This document shows, one piece after another, positions 1 to 8,999 of a DNA stretch of 20,000 nt; the first letter of the stretch is position 1; every line of letters starts with the position of its first letter. The translations under genes were made by a program, and so were the position numbers. The DNA is taken from the NCBI GenBank assembly GCA_012295275.1, contig CM022676.1, forward strand, positions 3,274,758 to 3,294,757. The letters are read 5' to 3'. Origin of the DNA: Chrysomallon squamiferum. Taxonomy: Eukaryota; Mollusca; Gastropoda; Neomphalida; Peltospiridae. Under the pieces are notes generated by a model. It searched no databases and was not told the origin of the DNA. It saw only the letters and a list, made by a program, of their open reading frames with translations.

Positions 1-426
1 TTATTTTACTGAAAGACTAAAAAAATTATCTTCAGTCTCAGGAACAAAAATATTAAGCTTATTAACATTTAAATCTTTTGTGGAATAAAAAGAAAGAAAA
101 TAATATTGTTTTAATACAGAATTATAACTACATTATTATTCCGTCTGCAACTTAAACATCCTTTCTAAGTTGCTTAAAATTTAAACTAAAATAACTTGTT
201 ATTATGTTCTGTGAAATGATTATTGGACAAAGCAAATTACAAATGCATTATGAATGCATACATAACATGATTATGATAAAGTGATTAAAACATATTTTTC
301 AAAAAGCCAACAAAAAGATAAATAACTAAAGTAGCCCCTGAAGCAATCATTTCTGCAAGTCTTCTTTTCCTAATAATGCCAAAATGAAAACAGAGTTTAA
401 GAATAAAGTGAGATCCCTAGATTTGT
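1..426. other. AT-rich non-coding sequence, no gene seen
   Basis: Unique AT-rich sequence with stops in every frame, short A runs and no splice pair or promoter cluster I can support. It lies on the downstream side of the minus-strand candidate exons, so it may be intron of that gene. Confidence 0.6.
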
Positions 427-478
427 ATTATTATTAATAATAATAATAATAATAAAAGCATTAATAATAATAATAATT
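427..478. repeat. Interrupted (AAT)n microsatellite
   Basis: TTA units turn into TAA units and are interrupted once by a short GCA-containing spacer near 458. The motif turns over from ATT to AAT within the tract, so the two halves are short inverted copies of each other. Confidence 0.9.
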
Positions 479-660
479 TAATGGTTACAAAAATAAGCTC
501 ATAACACAAATAACAATGCAAAAAGATAATTTTACATGTCTTCTATAGTAATAAAACTATGTAATTCAAACAGGCTAATAAAGACATCAACTGTAATTTA
601 TTCCAGCGTTTTAATTACACCAAACTCAAATTAAACTTCACCCTGAATTTCTCAGCTTAC

Positions 661-681
661 CAGACTAGTCATGTTTTTTGA
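661..681 (-). other. Candidate 21-nt microexon (or 52-nt exon 661-712)
   Basis: Read on the minus strand, a pyrimidine-rich acceptor ending TTTCTGTTCTGTAG is followed by 21 nt ending in CTG and then the donor GTAAGCTGA (660 to 652). The 21 nt are a multiple of three and one frame is open (S-K-N-M-T-S-L). An alternative acceptor, CATTGGCAG, gives a 52-nt exon starting at 712. The donor is good and both acceptors are plausible. Other candidate exons on the same strand lie upstream at higher coordinates. Isolated splice pairs also arise by chance, so this stays a candidate. Confidence 0.35.
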
Positions 682-1000
682 CTACAGAACAGAAACCTGA
701 TGTTTTAATGTGCTGCCAATGATACAAGACATTAATGTAAGTAAATACCCATCCTTTGTTGGGTTGGAGGGGGCTATATGCAACAAACTTCCAAGTCCCC
801 CCATTTTGTAATTAAATCAAGTTTATACTACATATGTTACAGAATACAGTGTAGTCACACACTAGTGTTATTCAATTCTAATTCGTTATTCAGTTACTCA
901 TTAACTGCAGTTTTGTATTCAGATGGAGAGAAAAAGCAATGATAATGATACTTGTAGATGAAATTTAAAATGTCATTACTGTGTTGTTGTTATCATCATC
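682..1000. other. Unique AT-rich sequence, probable intron
   Basis: No open frame of note. It holds a short G-rich patch near 760-780 and an ATC-rich lead into the tandem duplication. Nothing else is supported. Confidence 0.5.
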
Positions 1001-1115
1001 ACCATTAGAGAAAAAATATTATTACATCTGTCATAATTCATCATCATTATTATTGTTACCATTATAGAAAAACTATTATTATATCTGTCATAATTCATTA
1101 TTATCATCATTATTA
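1001..1115. repeat. Two-copy tandem duplication, unit about 57 bp
   Basis: ACCATTAGAGAAAAAATATT at 1001 recurs at 1058 as ACCATTATAGAAAAACTATT, and both copies continue through ATCTGTCATAATTCAT into ATC/ATT-rich sequence. The copies differ by a few substitutions. A third start (ACCATTATTATT) at about 1143 leads straight into the (ATT)n tract, so that microsatellite may have grown from the end of a third copy. Confidence 0.85.
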
Positions 1116-1144
1116 TTACAATTAATTATTACTGCTGTTATTAC

Positions 1145-1145
<1 letters not shown>

Positions 1146-1205
<60 letters not shown>
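1146..1205. repeat. (ATT)20 microsatellite
   Basis: About 60 bp of uninterrupted ATT units directly following the 57-bp tandem duplication. Confidence 0.98.
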
Positions 1206-1206
<1 letters not shown>

Positions 1207-1401
1207 TTTACTTACTGAATGCAATTATAATGACAAAAAAGAAATTTTTTAGACAGTACATTTCATATCATGGCTTTTGATACACAACCATAGGGCTGTA
1301 TCACTCTCTGCAAATGGGTAGACTAATGGGCCACTTAAGGAACCTGCTCATGCGTATGGTTACATTTCACCTGAAAACCATTCTGTAACCACAAACCCAT
1401 C

Positions 1402-1404
<3 letters not shown>

Positions 1405-1435
<31 letters not shown>
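1405..1435 (+). repeat. Poly(A) run, 31 nt
   Basis: An uninterrupted A run. The 140 bases before it are of mixed composition, so it could be the 3' tail of an old retroposed sequence. I see no convincing target-site duplication. Confidence 0.9.
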
Positions 1436-1438
<3 letters not shown>

Positions 1439-1744
1439 AGCAGCAATTTCCATAATACCTCCTAACCACAGGCCAATCCTATAATCCACCAAATAATCAA
1501 CTTTTATTACTTGTGGTGTTAAAAACCTATCGAGAAAGAACCTATTTTTTATTCTGTCATGCTGAGCTTAAAAATCCCTGAAACCACAAAGAACAGCAAA
1601 GAACCACTCCTAGCAGAACCAACAGGGCTCCTACAGGCAGTGAACAACCACAAATATGTCATGTATGTTGTAAATGTGATGTAAAGATACAGAAAAGATT
1701 GAATAAGACAGGCAATTTTCATGCACTTAATTTTTACTTGCATT
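1436..1744. other. Mixed-composition island with a short minus-strand open frame
   Basis: Richer in G and C than its surroundings. On the minus strand a 64-codon frame runs 1743 to 1549 but shows no recognisable domain, and pyrimidine-rich AG acceptors (for example CACTGCCTGTAG and TTTGTGGTTTCAG) occur inside it without a good partner donor. It may be a decayed repeat or an exon whose donor I cannot identify. I do not call a protein. Confidence 0.3.
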
Positions 1745-1758
1745 TTTATTTATTATTA

Positions 1759-1791
<33 letters not shown>
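1745..1791. repeat. (ATT)n microsatellite
   Basis: About 15 ATT units with two early T-run interruptions. Confidence 0.95.
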
Positions 1792-1792
<1 letters not shown>

Positions 1793-2003
1793 ATAAAATA
1801 GATAATGATAATGTAAAATAATGGGTTGTTTTTTGTTTTTATTTCATATTTTAAAAATTTGTTTCTAATATTCTAATGTTTAAACAGTCCTTGAAAAAGA
1901 TCAAACAATATGTTTTATAATGTTGGAGATTATTAAATAATAAAACAAGCAGACAACAAATGCATGTACAAGTATCCGTACGTACAGTGTACATAATCTC
2001 TCT

Positions 2004-2048
2004 CACACACACAAACACACACAAACACACACACACACACACACACAC
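2004..2048. repeat. (CA)n microsatellite with AAAC interruptions
   Basis: CA dinucleotides interrupted twice by an extra A and ending in an uninterrupted stretch of about ten units. It is the only long CA tract here and explains the valine/cysteine-rich minus-strand frame across it. Confidence 0.97.
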
Positions 2049-2339
2049 CTTTATCATATAAATAAATCAAACTCAACAAGACCGACAAATGATTTAAAAA
2101 TATTTTCTCTCAAACCTCAAACGACTATAATTACAATCTTCATACAGGAAATAAACGTACATAATTCATACAGCAAAGAGCTGAGGGCAAGGTACTTTTT
2201 ATAACTACAGGCTGTTGGTATTATTCTATTCAGTACTCAGTAGCTCTTCCTAATGATCTGTTCGTTTATATTTAGCTGTGACATACATGACAACACAGTG
2301 CTAAAAAAGAACAAATTACACTGTCACTAAAGTAACTGG

Positions 2340-2440
2340 ATTCTCAGCCTATGTCAGTGAGGATGTACTTCAGTGGGTTATTAAGCTGAAACGTCGCTAA
2401 TATTTCTTATTAAAGACTTTCTTTTGTCTAATGTCTATCT
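2340..2440 (+). repeat. Possible relic of a dispersed element
   Basis: The phrase AAGCTGAAACGTCGCTAA followed by TTATTAAAGACTTTC reads like the end of a dispersed invertebrate repeat as I remember such sequences. I see no terminal repeats, no second copy in the window and no open frame. A hammerhead-like core was considered because of GAAAC, but the CTGATGA half is missing. Confidence 0.2.
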
Positions 2441-3090
2441 CTGTATTATAAATTGTTTCTGTTTTATTTAATGTTTATCTGGGTGTTTTTTTTTTACTTT
2501 CTTAGATATTATAAATATTGTAAGTTTTTTGTATTTTTTAATTTAGATTGGGCTGTGGAGTACTGCCTGTCTTTAAACAGTTTTTTTCCAAGAGTAATAT
2601 ATTAAAATCACTGATTGCATTTTCAATCATTTATTAAAAGATCTATATACATGATTTGCGTACAAGTGTGTATCTGTAGGTGTTCAAGAGTGTGTGGATG
2701 TGTCTATTAATTCAAACACAGGTATACTGTGTATGTTGTGTTTGTGTGTGTCAATGTTATGTGCACATACACTTTCAGTCATGTTTGTATGTCCTTACAT
2801 ATTATACATGCACATGCTTTCACTTGTGTGCATGTGTATCTGTGTATGGATGGACATGAAATGATTTTACACATCTCCAGTGTCAGTGTATCTAAATAAT
2901 AAGCTGATGAGAATGGAAACTAATAATCTGTTACCCTGCACATGAAGCAGCAGTACTAGAAACACTGCCTATGATTTATGACCAAAGATAAAACCGTGAA
3001 TTGGCAATATACTTCTATTCATTCCGTCACTCAGACAGTGTGACAAGCAGACAAGTGATTTTAATGTGTACTTGACACACCTGTCACTTA
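2441..3090. other. Non-coding, with a TG-rich section
   Basis: Between 2660 and 2860 the sequence is cryptically simple and rich in TGTG, TGTA and CATG steps. The remainder is unique AT-rich sequence. No gene is supported. Confidence 0.5.
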
Positions 3091-3091
3091 C

Positions 3092-3215
3092 CCACTAACC
3101 ACAAAGAAGCCCAAACTGCCACTCCAGACTCACGTCTAAAAGACACCCACTGATTCGGAAATGAGACAAACACTCGATGTTCACAAGCGGGGCGTGACGA
3201 TTTGGAGGCAGTCAG
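3092..3215 (-). other. Candidate exon with strong donor and open frame
   Basis: Minus strand. The donor GG|GTAAGTGA (3091 to 3084) is a textbook 5' splice site. Possible acceptors upstream are CGACACAG (exon from 3215, 124 nt), TTCCGAATCAG (from 3149, 58 nt) and GTGTCTTTTAG (from 3135, 44 nt). In the 124-nt version one frame is open throughout, about 41 codons, and is tryptophan- and serine-rich near its end (V-A-V-W-A-S-L-W-L-V). I recognise no domain. The island is richer in G and C than its flanks. The plus strand also has an open frame here starting at 3161, with no splice support. Confidence 0.45.
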
Positions 3216-4380
3216 CTGTGTCGAGGATCAAAATGAACAACCTCTACAGGGGTTCACATGGCCAGACAGACACAATTGTTTGTTTTTTTCATAACTTTTT
3301 TATGTTTCATTCATCTTTCTCCAACATACAGTATATACACACCTATACAGATTTACAGTTGGACATTTACATATATGAAATGCCTGCTTTATTTAATATA
3401 TGCAGCCTTGTTCCTTTATTTGTACTCATAAAAATTTCATCTATTGCCAAACATGGAAAAAATATCTTAGTGATCTATAGTTTTTTTTTTTTTTTACTTA
3501 AATCAATAGATGTTTTGTGTACCGAAAAATATAAAAAGAATAAGGTTATAAATATTAAGTAAAGGCATTTAAGATAAAAAAAAGAAGTGTTATAGATCCA
3601 CATCTGTCATGTTTTGTTATTTAAAAGCAGACAATATTTCACTGATAAAAGAGAATCTGAAACTACTATCATATATCTCCACTCAAAAATCAGATACTTT
3701 GTTTATTTAGTAGAGTATAAAAAAACCAAAATCAACCAACATTTTGTTTATATATAAAAATAAAGTACTGAATATTTGGGCTTAGAAACCAGTCAGATTT
3801 AGTGTGATAAACAAATGATATAGCATTATAAATTATACTGTTTCTTGTTTTGTTTTTTTATTTAAACAGGAGGCAATATTTTGTTCATTATCAAAATGCT
3901 TCTCTATTTTAAACTGAGGCAGATTCTTGCATATGAGTAAGTGAAAATGTATTTATTTGAAAAAAAGGAAATATTTTATCTACCGATTTATTATGAGAAT
4001 ATTTTTCTCTGTTGAAAACTCGGCTAATAATTCAAACATGACTACAGAAAATATGTCTGTTTTGTATGGAGCCAGTATTTTATCAACTAAATTTATTACA
4101 AGAATATTTTTCTGTATTTGAATAAGAGTAAATGAAAATATGTATCACAACTTATTTTTCTTCTGAAATTATGAAATTAAAGTTCTCTGCTTAAAAAATA
4201 AAATAAAAAAGGCATCATGGCTAATTTTTTTTTTTTTTAAAGTGTTTCTGTTTAAAATAAAATCACATTTTCATTAAGGACAATTATAAAAAAAAAAAAA
4301 TAATATTAAAAAAAAAAAAAAAAAAAAAATGTCTACATAAAAATGAGCCAGTTAAATAAGAGGTGTTTTACAGCAGGTGT
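3216..4380. other. AT-rich non-coding sequence, probable intron
   Basis: Contains poly(T) near 3480-3495 and poly(A) runs at 4288-4329. A plus-strand frame of 133 codons (3161-3562) enters this stretch, but after its first 40 residues it becomes F/Y/I/K-rich low complexity typical of translated AT-rich intron. I do not call it a gene. Confidence 0.6.
4288..4329 (+). repeat. Double poly(A) run
   Basis: A13 and A22 separated by a 7-nt TAATATT spacer. Confidence 0.9.
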
Positions 4381-4388
4381 ATTTTTAG

Positions 4389-4514
4389 CAGCGTCTGCTC
4401 GAGTTAAACACAGATACGCATCCAGCCGATTTGTTTACGGACGTCTGGCCACATCGGCAGCTACATCAACTCCTCTGTCAATCTGAGCCTACTGTCAGTT
4501 CACTTCTCTTGCAG
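4389..4514 (+). CDS. Possible internal coding exon, 42 codons
   Basis: Plus strand. After the acceptor-like GTGTATTTTTAG, exactly 126 nt stay open in one frame and end at CTCTTGCAG followed by the donor GTGAGC. The peptide is leucine-rich, likely helical, and ends S-S-L-L-L-Q; I recognise no family. An in-frame TAG lies immediately before the exon, so the true boundary would be there or 3 nt later. Other frames are broken, though +3 is open for about 30 codons. A chance open frame of this length in a GC-richer island is quite possible, and the neighbouring island at 4609-4667 has better splice sites on the opposite strand. Treat as a candidate. Confidence 0.25.
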
Positions 4515-4520
4515 GTGAGC
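4501..4520 (+). promoter_or_regulatory. Back-to-back splice acceptor/donor (AG|GT)
   Basis: CACTTCTCTTGCAG is joined directly to GTGAGC. A pyrimidine tract, CAG and an immediate GTGAGY donor match the recursive (ratchet) splice-site pattern known from long animal introns. The alternative is simply the donor of the 4389-4514 exon whose last bases are pyrimidine-rich. Confidence 0.35.
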
Positions 4521-4608
4521 TTTCCAATCCAAGCTTTAGCCCCACATACACTCCAGACATAACTTATGTACATATACTTTCAACAACTTACAAACTATCA
4601 TACCTTAC

Positions 4609-4667
4609 CACTGTTCCACTGACCCACTTCTGTCTGTTTCGTGAGGCCAAGGTGAAAGGTGTCTGCC
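4609..4667 (-). other. Candidate 59-nt exon
   Basis: Minus strand. The acceptor TTATTTTTACTTTGCAG has a clear pyrimidine tract and is followed by 59 nt of balanced composition and the donor GTG|GTAAGGTA (4608 to 4601). All three frames are open across it, so coding potential cannot be judged. The acceptor and donor together are among the most convincing in the window. No ATG occurs within it. It may be a leader exon or a short coding exon of the inferred minus-strand gene. Confidence 0.5.
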
Positions 4668-6222
4668 CTGCAAAGTAAAAATAAATTGTCTCTGAGAACA
4701 ATAAGGGTGGTAGAAGAAAAATATTAATTACAGCTGTAACAGAAAAATAAAATATTGCCCCAACATTGGTGGGTATTTTTTTTTTTTTTTTTTTTTTTTC
4801 AAATTATATTTTATAGAAGAAAGTGGTTTCTAAATGTGGTATAAATAAAATATTCCATGTTGCTGACTGAGTAGAACTCATGTGATTAATTATTTTACTT
4901 TATATAAATATATTACTGACAGCATTTTCTAAATCTTAAAATATTACTAGGCTTATTTTAGAACTTATATGTGTGTACTTATATATATTTTAATTAAAGA
5001 ATTCTCTTTACTTTTTCTATACTGCAGGCATAAAACTCAAATAAAAAAAAAAAATAATAATTCTGAAAAATATTATTTATAAAAAGAAAAAGAATTTCCC
5101 TATTTACTTTTAATTATTAACCTAGACTTTTGTTTTTAAGAAGAATTACTTTCTCTACTTTATGAGGTGTAAGTGTAATTCATTATTTAACATTAAGTAA
5201 CTAACAAAAAGTAAATAAGTTATATTCTTTATCAATTTCTTCTCAGCTAAGAACATTTATCATTCTGAACTGTATCAATTTATTTTTATAAATGATACAT
5301 GAAACTAAAATAAAATATTACAGAATTTAAAACAGAAACTGGTGAATCTGTTTCAATTCCACTGTGAAATAATTTTACCATTTTAACTGTATCAGCCATT
5401 ATTTTGTTTCAACAAGCCTTTCAGAATTCTCATCTGAAATTAAATTATTCAGTCATCAGTATATGATTTAAAAATCATTTTATTTCAACATTTTCACTAA
5501 TTTTATTATAAATTCTATTTTTTACACCCATTTGTTTGTTGTTGTTTTTTGTATTTTATTGGGTTTTTTAAGAGTTTCTTGTGATGATACAAACGTACCC
5601 TCAACTACCAAAATTCATGATCATTTTTAAGAAAACAAATTGTTTTCAAATATTTGAAAGAAGCTTATTTATTCTGTTCAGATTATACTGTTATCAGACA
5701 AATCAGTCTACAAGTGCCCAGTTATCGGTGACAGGTGTACAGAATTTATTCTAAGAATAATACAGAGACATATTATTCAGGTATTTGATTTTATCAAACT
5801 TTTTGGAAAGAAAAATGATAAAGAATCTTATATAATTTTGAACACTGAGATTTTTTTGGTTTTTCTTTTTTTGTTGCTGTTATTCATTATCGTTTTTGGA
5901 AATAAAATAATGTGTACAACATGACTATTATTATCCCAGCAATTCATTTGACAAATTAGGGCAAACATACATGCAAAATTGTGATACTATTTATAGCTTT
6001 TATTTCTCCCACCCAAAGAGAAAATTTATAACTTCTCACATTTATAGACAGTTACTCTATAAACATTTCTATGCTGTTTTGTTATTAGATTGCCCATTGT
6101 ATTAAATATGAGAAAAAAATAAAATAGTTTTATTTCTTTTTAGTTTCTTCTTTTTAAACATTTCATAAATTCTCTTCAGTTTTAAAATAAACCTTTGAAA
6201 TAAAAACTAACTGCATACTTAC
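4668..6222. other. AT-rich probable intron
   Basis: Unique, very AT-rich, with a 24-nt poly(T) at 4776-4799 and many short A and T runs. No open frame, tandem repeat or splice pair supported. It lies between two minus-strand candidate exons, which fits an intron. Confidence 0.5.
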
Positions 6223-6345
6223 ATGTCACACTAGAGACCTTTCTGATCCTAGATGACCGATCCAGTGTTTTCAATATACTTCAAGCAGCAGTGATATTTC
6301 TATTTCATTTATTCTGTCTTGATAAGAACCTTCAATGTTCTAGTC
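6223..6345 (-). other. Candidate untranslated exon, 123 nt
   Basis: Minus strand. The acceptor TATTTCTCTTTCTCACAG is close to ideal and the donor GACAT|GTAAGTATG (6222 to 6215) is a consensus 5' splice site. All three frames contain stops within the first 36 nt (GAC TAG, an in-frame TAA, and CTA GAA CAT TGA), so if real it belongs to a leader or a non-coding RNA. The first 35 nt and the acceptor lie inside a tandem duplication, which leaves a second near-identical acceptor 129 bp upstream. This is the best-supported exon in the window. Confidence 0.6.
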
Positions 6346-6568
6346 CTGTGAGAAAGAGAAATATAGCAATAAATATAAAAAAAACAATTAAAAGAAATGA
6401 AGTCAATGGTTAAATCTATGTGTGTATGTGTTTCTGTAATTCTGTCTTGTTTAGGAATGTTCAGTCTTCTAGTCCTGTGAGAAAAAGAAATATAGTTTTG
6501 AATGGAAAAAAAAATAATACTTAAAACAAAATTAAATTTAAGTGTGTGTGTGCTGCTATATTTCTGAA
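6311..6568. repeat. Two-copy tandem duplication, 128-bp unit
   Basis: ATTCTGTCTTG begins at 6311 and again at 6439. Both copies share CTAGTCCTGTGAGAAA, a following AAATATAG, an A-rich middle, and a TGTGTGTG-type end. Several small differences show the copying is not recent. Each copy carries one minus-strand splice acceptor, at 6346 and 6475. Confidence 0.88.
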
Positions 6569-7260
6569 TATGGTAAAGTATTTATGGGGTGTGTTTGAAT
6601 TCTAAATATATTTTCAATGGTTTCAAGAATAATATACTAATATCAAAATGAAACATATTGTAAAACACAGATCAATTAATGTTCTTTTTAACTATAATAA
6701 TAATAATAATGATGATGAAGATATTTATGAAGATTAGTATCATGAACACAATAAAACAGTAAAACAAGAAATTTCAAATAATGATGTACATGTATGAAGA
6801 ATCAGATACATCCCTGAGTACAAGTGTGTCAACAAGCAACTCAGTTCCATTCTGATTACAGAATATAATAAAATATTTATGCCTGTTATTATCTATTGCT
6901 GTCTGTCTCTCTCTTACTTGATTTCTTTCTCTCACTCATTGTTCCCCTCTTTCTTTCTTTTTTCTTATTTTTAGATATCAGTTACAAAAACAAAGATCAT
7001 AATTAAAGTTTGACTAAGCCTTCGTCTTATGAGTCAACAACTAATTAGGACATCTTGCAGACATTATCATGACCTCTGACATGCTCCAATGAGCTTGCAC
7101 AATGTCAGATGAATACTAGCAAGACAGAGCAATGGTTTATATTCTTTGTTCTTAGATTACATGACAAAAAGTTAAATTTTGTAGATAAAGAAAAATATGG
7201 TTTTAATTAAGATTAATTTTAATTAATGTTTAATGAGAAATCTATCTCCAATGAAGTTAT
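6569..7260. other. Non-coding, probable intron
   Basis: Short ATA/ATG repeats near 6695-6720, a CT-rich stretch 6900-6970, and a moderately mixed patch 7010-7140 without open frames or paired splice sites. A lone GTAAGAGA donor on the minus strand near 6917 has no acceptor partner. Confidence 0.45.
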
Positions 7261-7374
7261 GTATTTATTCATTTATTTATTTATTTATTTATATTATTGC
7301 TGCTACTACTACTACCACTACTATACTACTACTACTACCACTACTACTACTACTACCACTATTATTATTATTTT
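7261..7374. repeat. Compound (ATTT)n-(ACT)n-(ATT)n microsatellite
   Basis: Eight ATTT-type units, a GCT/ACT section with ACC interruptions, then ATT. Translation of this tract produces the threonine-run frame at 7226-7465, which is not a gene. Confidence 0.95.
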
Positions 7375-8512
7375 AATATGTATCAATACAGGTGTTAAAT
7401 CAATTGTGAATATCTTCAAAATAATTATCAATCATTTTGCCTTCTATTCCATCACAATAATTTAAATTATATTAGAATTTCTTATGATTTACTGAAGAGG
7501 CAGAACGTTAATTAACGATCGTCTTAAATAATTAAATTACATTCACAATATTTAATCCACATTTGTTATTGTTATTATATACAATTTATACTGATTATTA
7601 ATACTTAAAAATACAAAATTTTAGAAATGAAAAGAAAAGATAACCTGAAACGGAAAGCATCAGAGAGGGGGTGACTGGCGGTTTTCAGACGAAAAAGAAA
7701 TCCCGCATGGCATCAAAATCATTTTAGCTTGAGATATATTAGAAGTACCAGCATCAGGAAACAACTTGCCGAAAGCAAATCATTTTGAATTTACGTGTTT
7801 TTCTCCAAATTGTAATTTTTAATGCATATTTTGAAAAGTCTTTTTGAAGTTTTCACGTGCATCAAATTTTGTCACTTCCTTTTTGAACTCAAACCACAGT
7901 TTATATTTCGTTTTTTTTTTTGGAAATAAAATAATAGATAAACGGGAAAATCTTAATAAAATATAAATAAAATATAATCTGAATTACTATCTTAAAAATA
8001 ATAATAATGATTATAAAGTATGAAGTAATAAATTAATAAATTATTACAGTTATCAAACAACAAAACTTTTGGAAAATTCCATCTTTGTCTTTCGGGAAAC
8101 CTCGCGTATTTTCGACTTTTCCTTGAGGCGAAGTAGTACCTTTTAAAGCTGTAATATCATGATTAATAAGTATTCGGAATAATTATTAAAACCAAAAATA
8201 TATTGTCTTAAATGTTCTTAGTTTTTATATATATATCATCTTTCTGAATTATCTGTCTTTTATTAATTATTAATGTACAGCAAGAAAGAAAACAAAATAA
8301 TTTAATAAACAATAATTAAAAACATTTTCCTACTAATTGAACTATTTTGATTCGCGAATAAATAATTAGACGAAATAAGCCGGAAACCAATCTATTCTTT
8401 TTAAAGAGATTCAGTTATAATTTAAAATTAACCTATCATATTATTGATATTATATATTTATTTAGAAACTATTAATAAGATAACAATAATATTTTGAACA
8501 TTAGCTTGTATC
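7375..8512. other. Non-coding, two weak islands
   Basis: Patches at 7645-7800 and 8085-8140 are less AT-rich. In the second, a minus-strand acceptor-like ATATTACAG opens about 30 codons rich in R and K, but no good donor follows. The rest is AT-rich. No gene called. Confidence 0.4.
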
Positions 8513-8536
8513 TTATTTATTTATTTATTTATTTAT
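8513..8536. repeat. (ATTT)6 microsatellite
   Basis: Six tetranucleotide units. Confidence 0.95.
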
Positions 8537-8618
8537 ACTACTGTTAATAACGATATTACAACAAAATAATCAACAACTGTAAAATACAAATAAAACATTA
8601 ATCTCTTGAAAATCTCTC

Positions 8619-8704
8619 TCTCATATACACACAGATATATACATAAATATATACACACATATAAACGTGTACGTGCATACAAACATACATACATACATAC
8701 ATTC
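8619..8704. repeat. Cryptic TA/CA repeat ending in (CATA)n
   Basis: Mixed ATAC, ATAT and ACAC steps followed by five CATA units. Confidence 0.9.
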
Positions 8705-8760
8705 TGAAATTATTTTACACTGTTAATATGATCATCATATTTATGCATTTTACATAAAAT

Positions 8761-8960
8761 TATAAAATTTTGTTGATATTATAACAAGAGAACAAACAAA
8801 AAAAAAAAAACTATAAATATCAACAGCCATGAAAACAGAATTATTTATTTAAAACAAAATTATAAAAATGTTCTGTTATTATAACAAGAAAACAAACAAA
8901 TAAAAATAAATAAAAAAAAAGTATGGGATCAGCCATGAAAATAGAACTATTTTACTCTAT
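8761..8960. repeat. Two-copy tandem duplication, 100-bp unit
   Basis: TATAAAATTT at 8761 and TATAAAAATG at 8861 start parallel copies sharing ATTATAACAAGA, AACAAACAAA, a poly(A)-like middle, CAGCCATGAAAA and AGAAxTATTT. The flank near 8705-8730 (GAAATTATTTTACACTGT) resembles the unit end, hinting at an older partial third copy. Confidence 0.85.
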
Positions 8961-8999
8961 CTATTTCATTAACTTGCGGTATTAGTCACGTTAAATAAT

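Noticed and set aside
1405-1435. Poly(A) tail of a retrogene or SINE
   Set aside because: No target-site duplication, no tRNA A/B boxes and no coding remnant upstream. Similar A runs occur at 9977 and 11336 without such features.
2340-2440. Hammerhead ribozyme suggested by CTGAAACGTC
   Set aside because: The GAAAC half is present but no CTGATGA core or stem II pairing can be found on either strand.
3161-3562. 133-codon plus-strand open frame
   Set aside because: Only the first third is of mixed composition. The rest is F/Y/I/K-rich AT translation, with no domain, and it opposes a better-supported minus-strand exon.
8046-8142. Minus-strand open segment after ATATTACAG
   Set aside because: Open for about 30 codons and basic in composition, but the only following donors are weak (GTAATA, GTTTCC).
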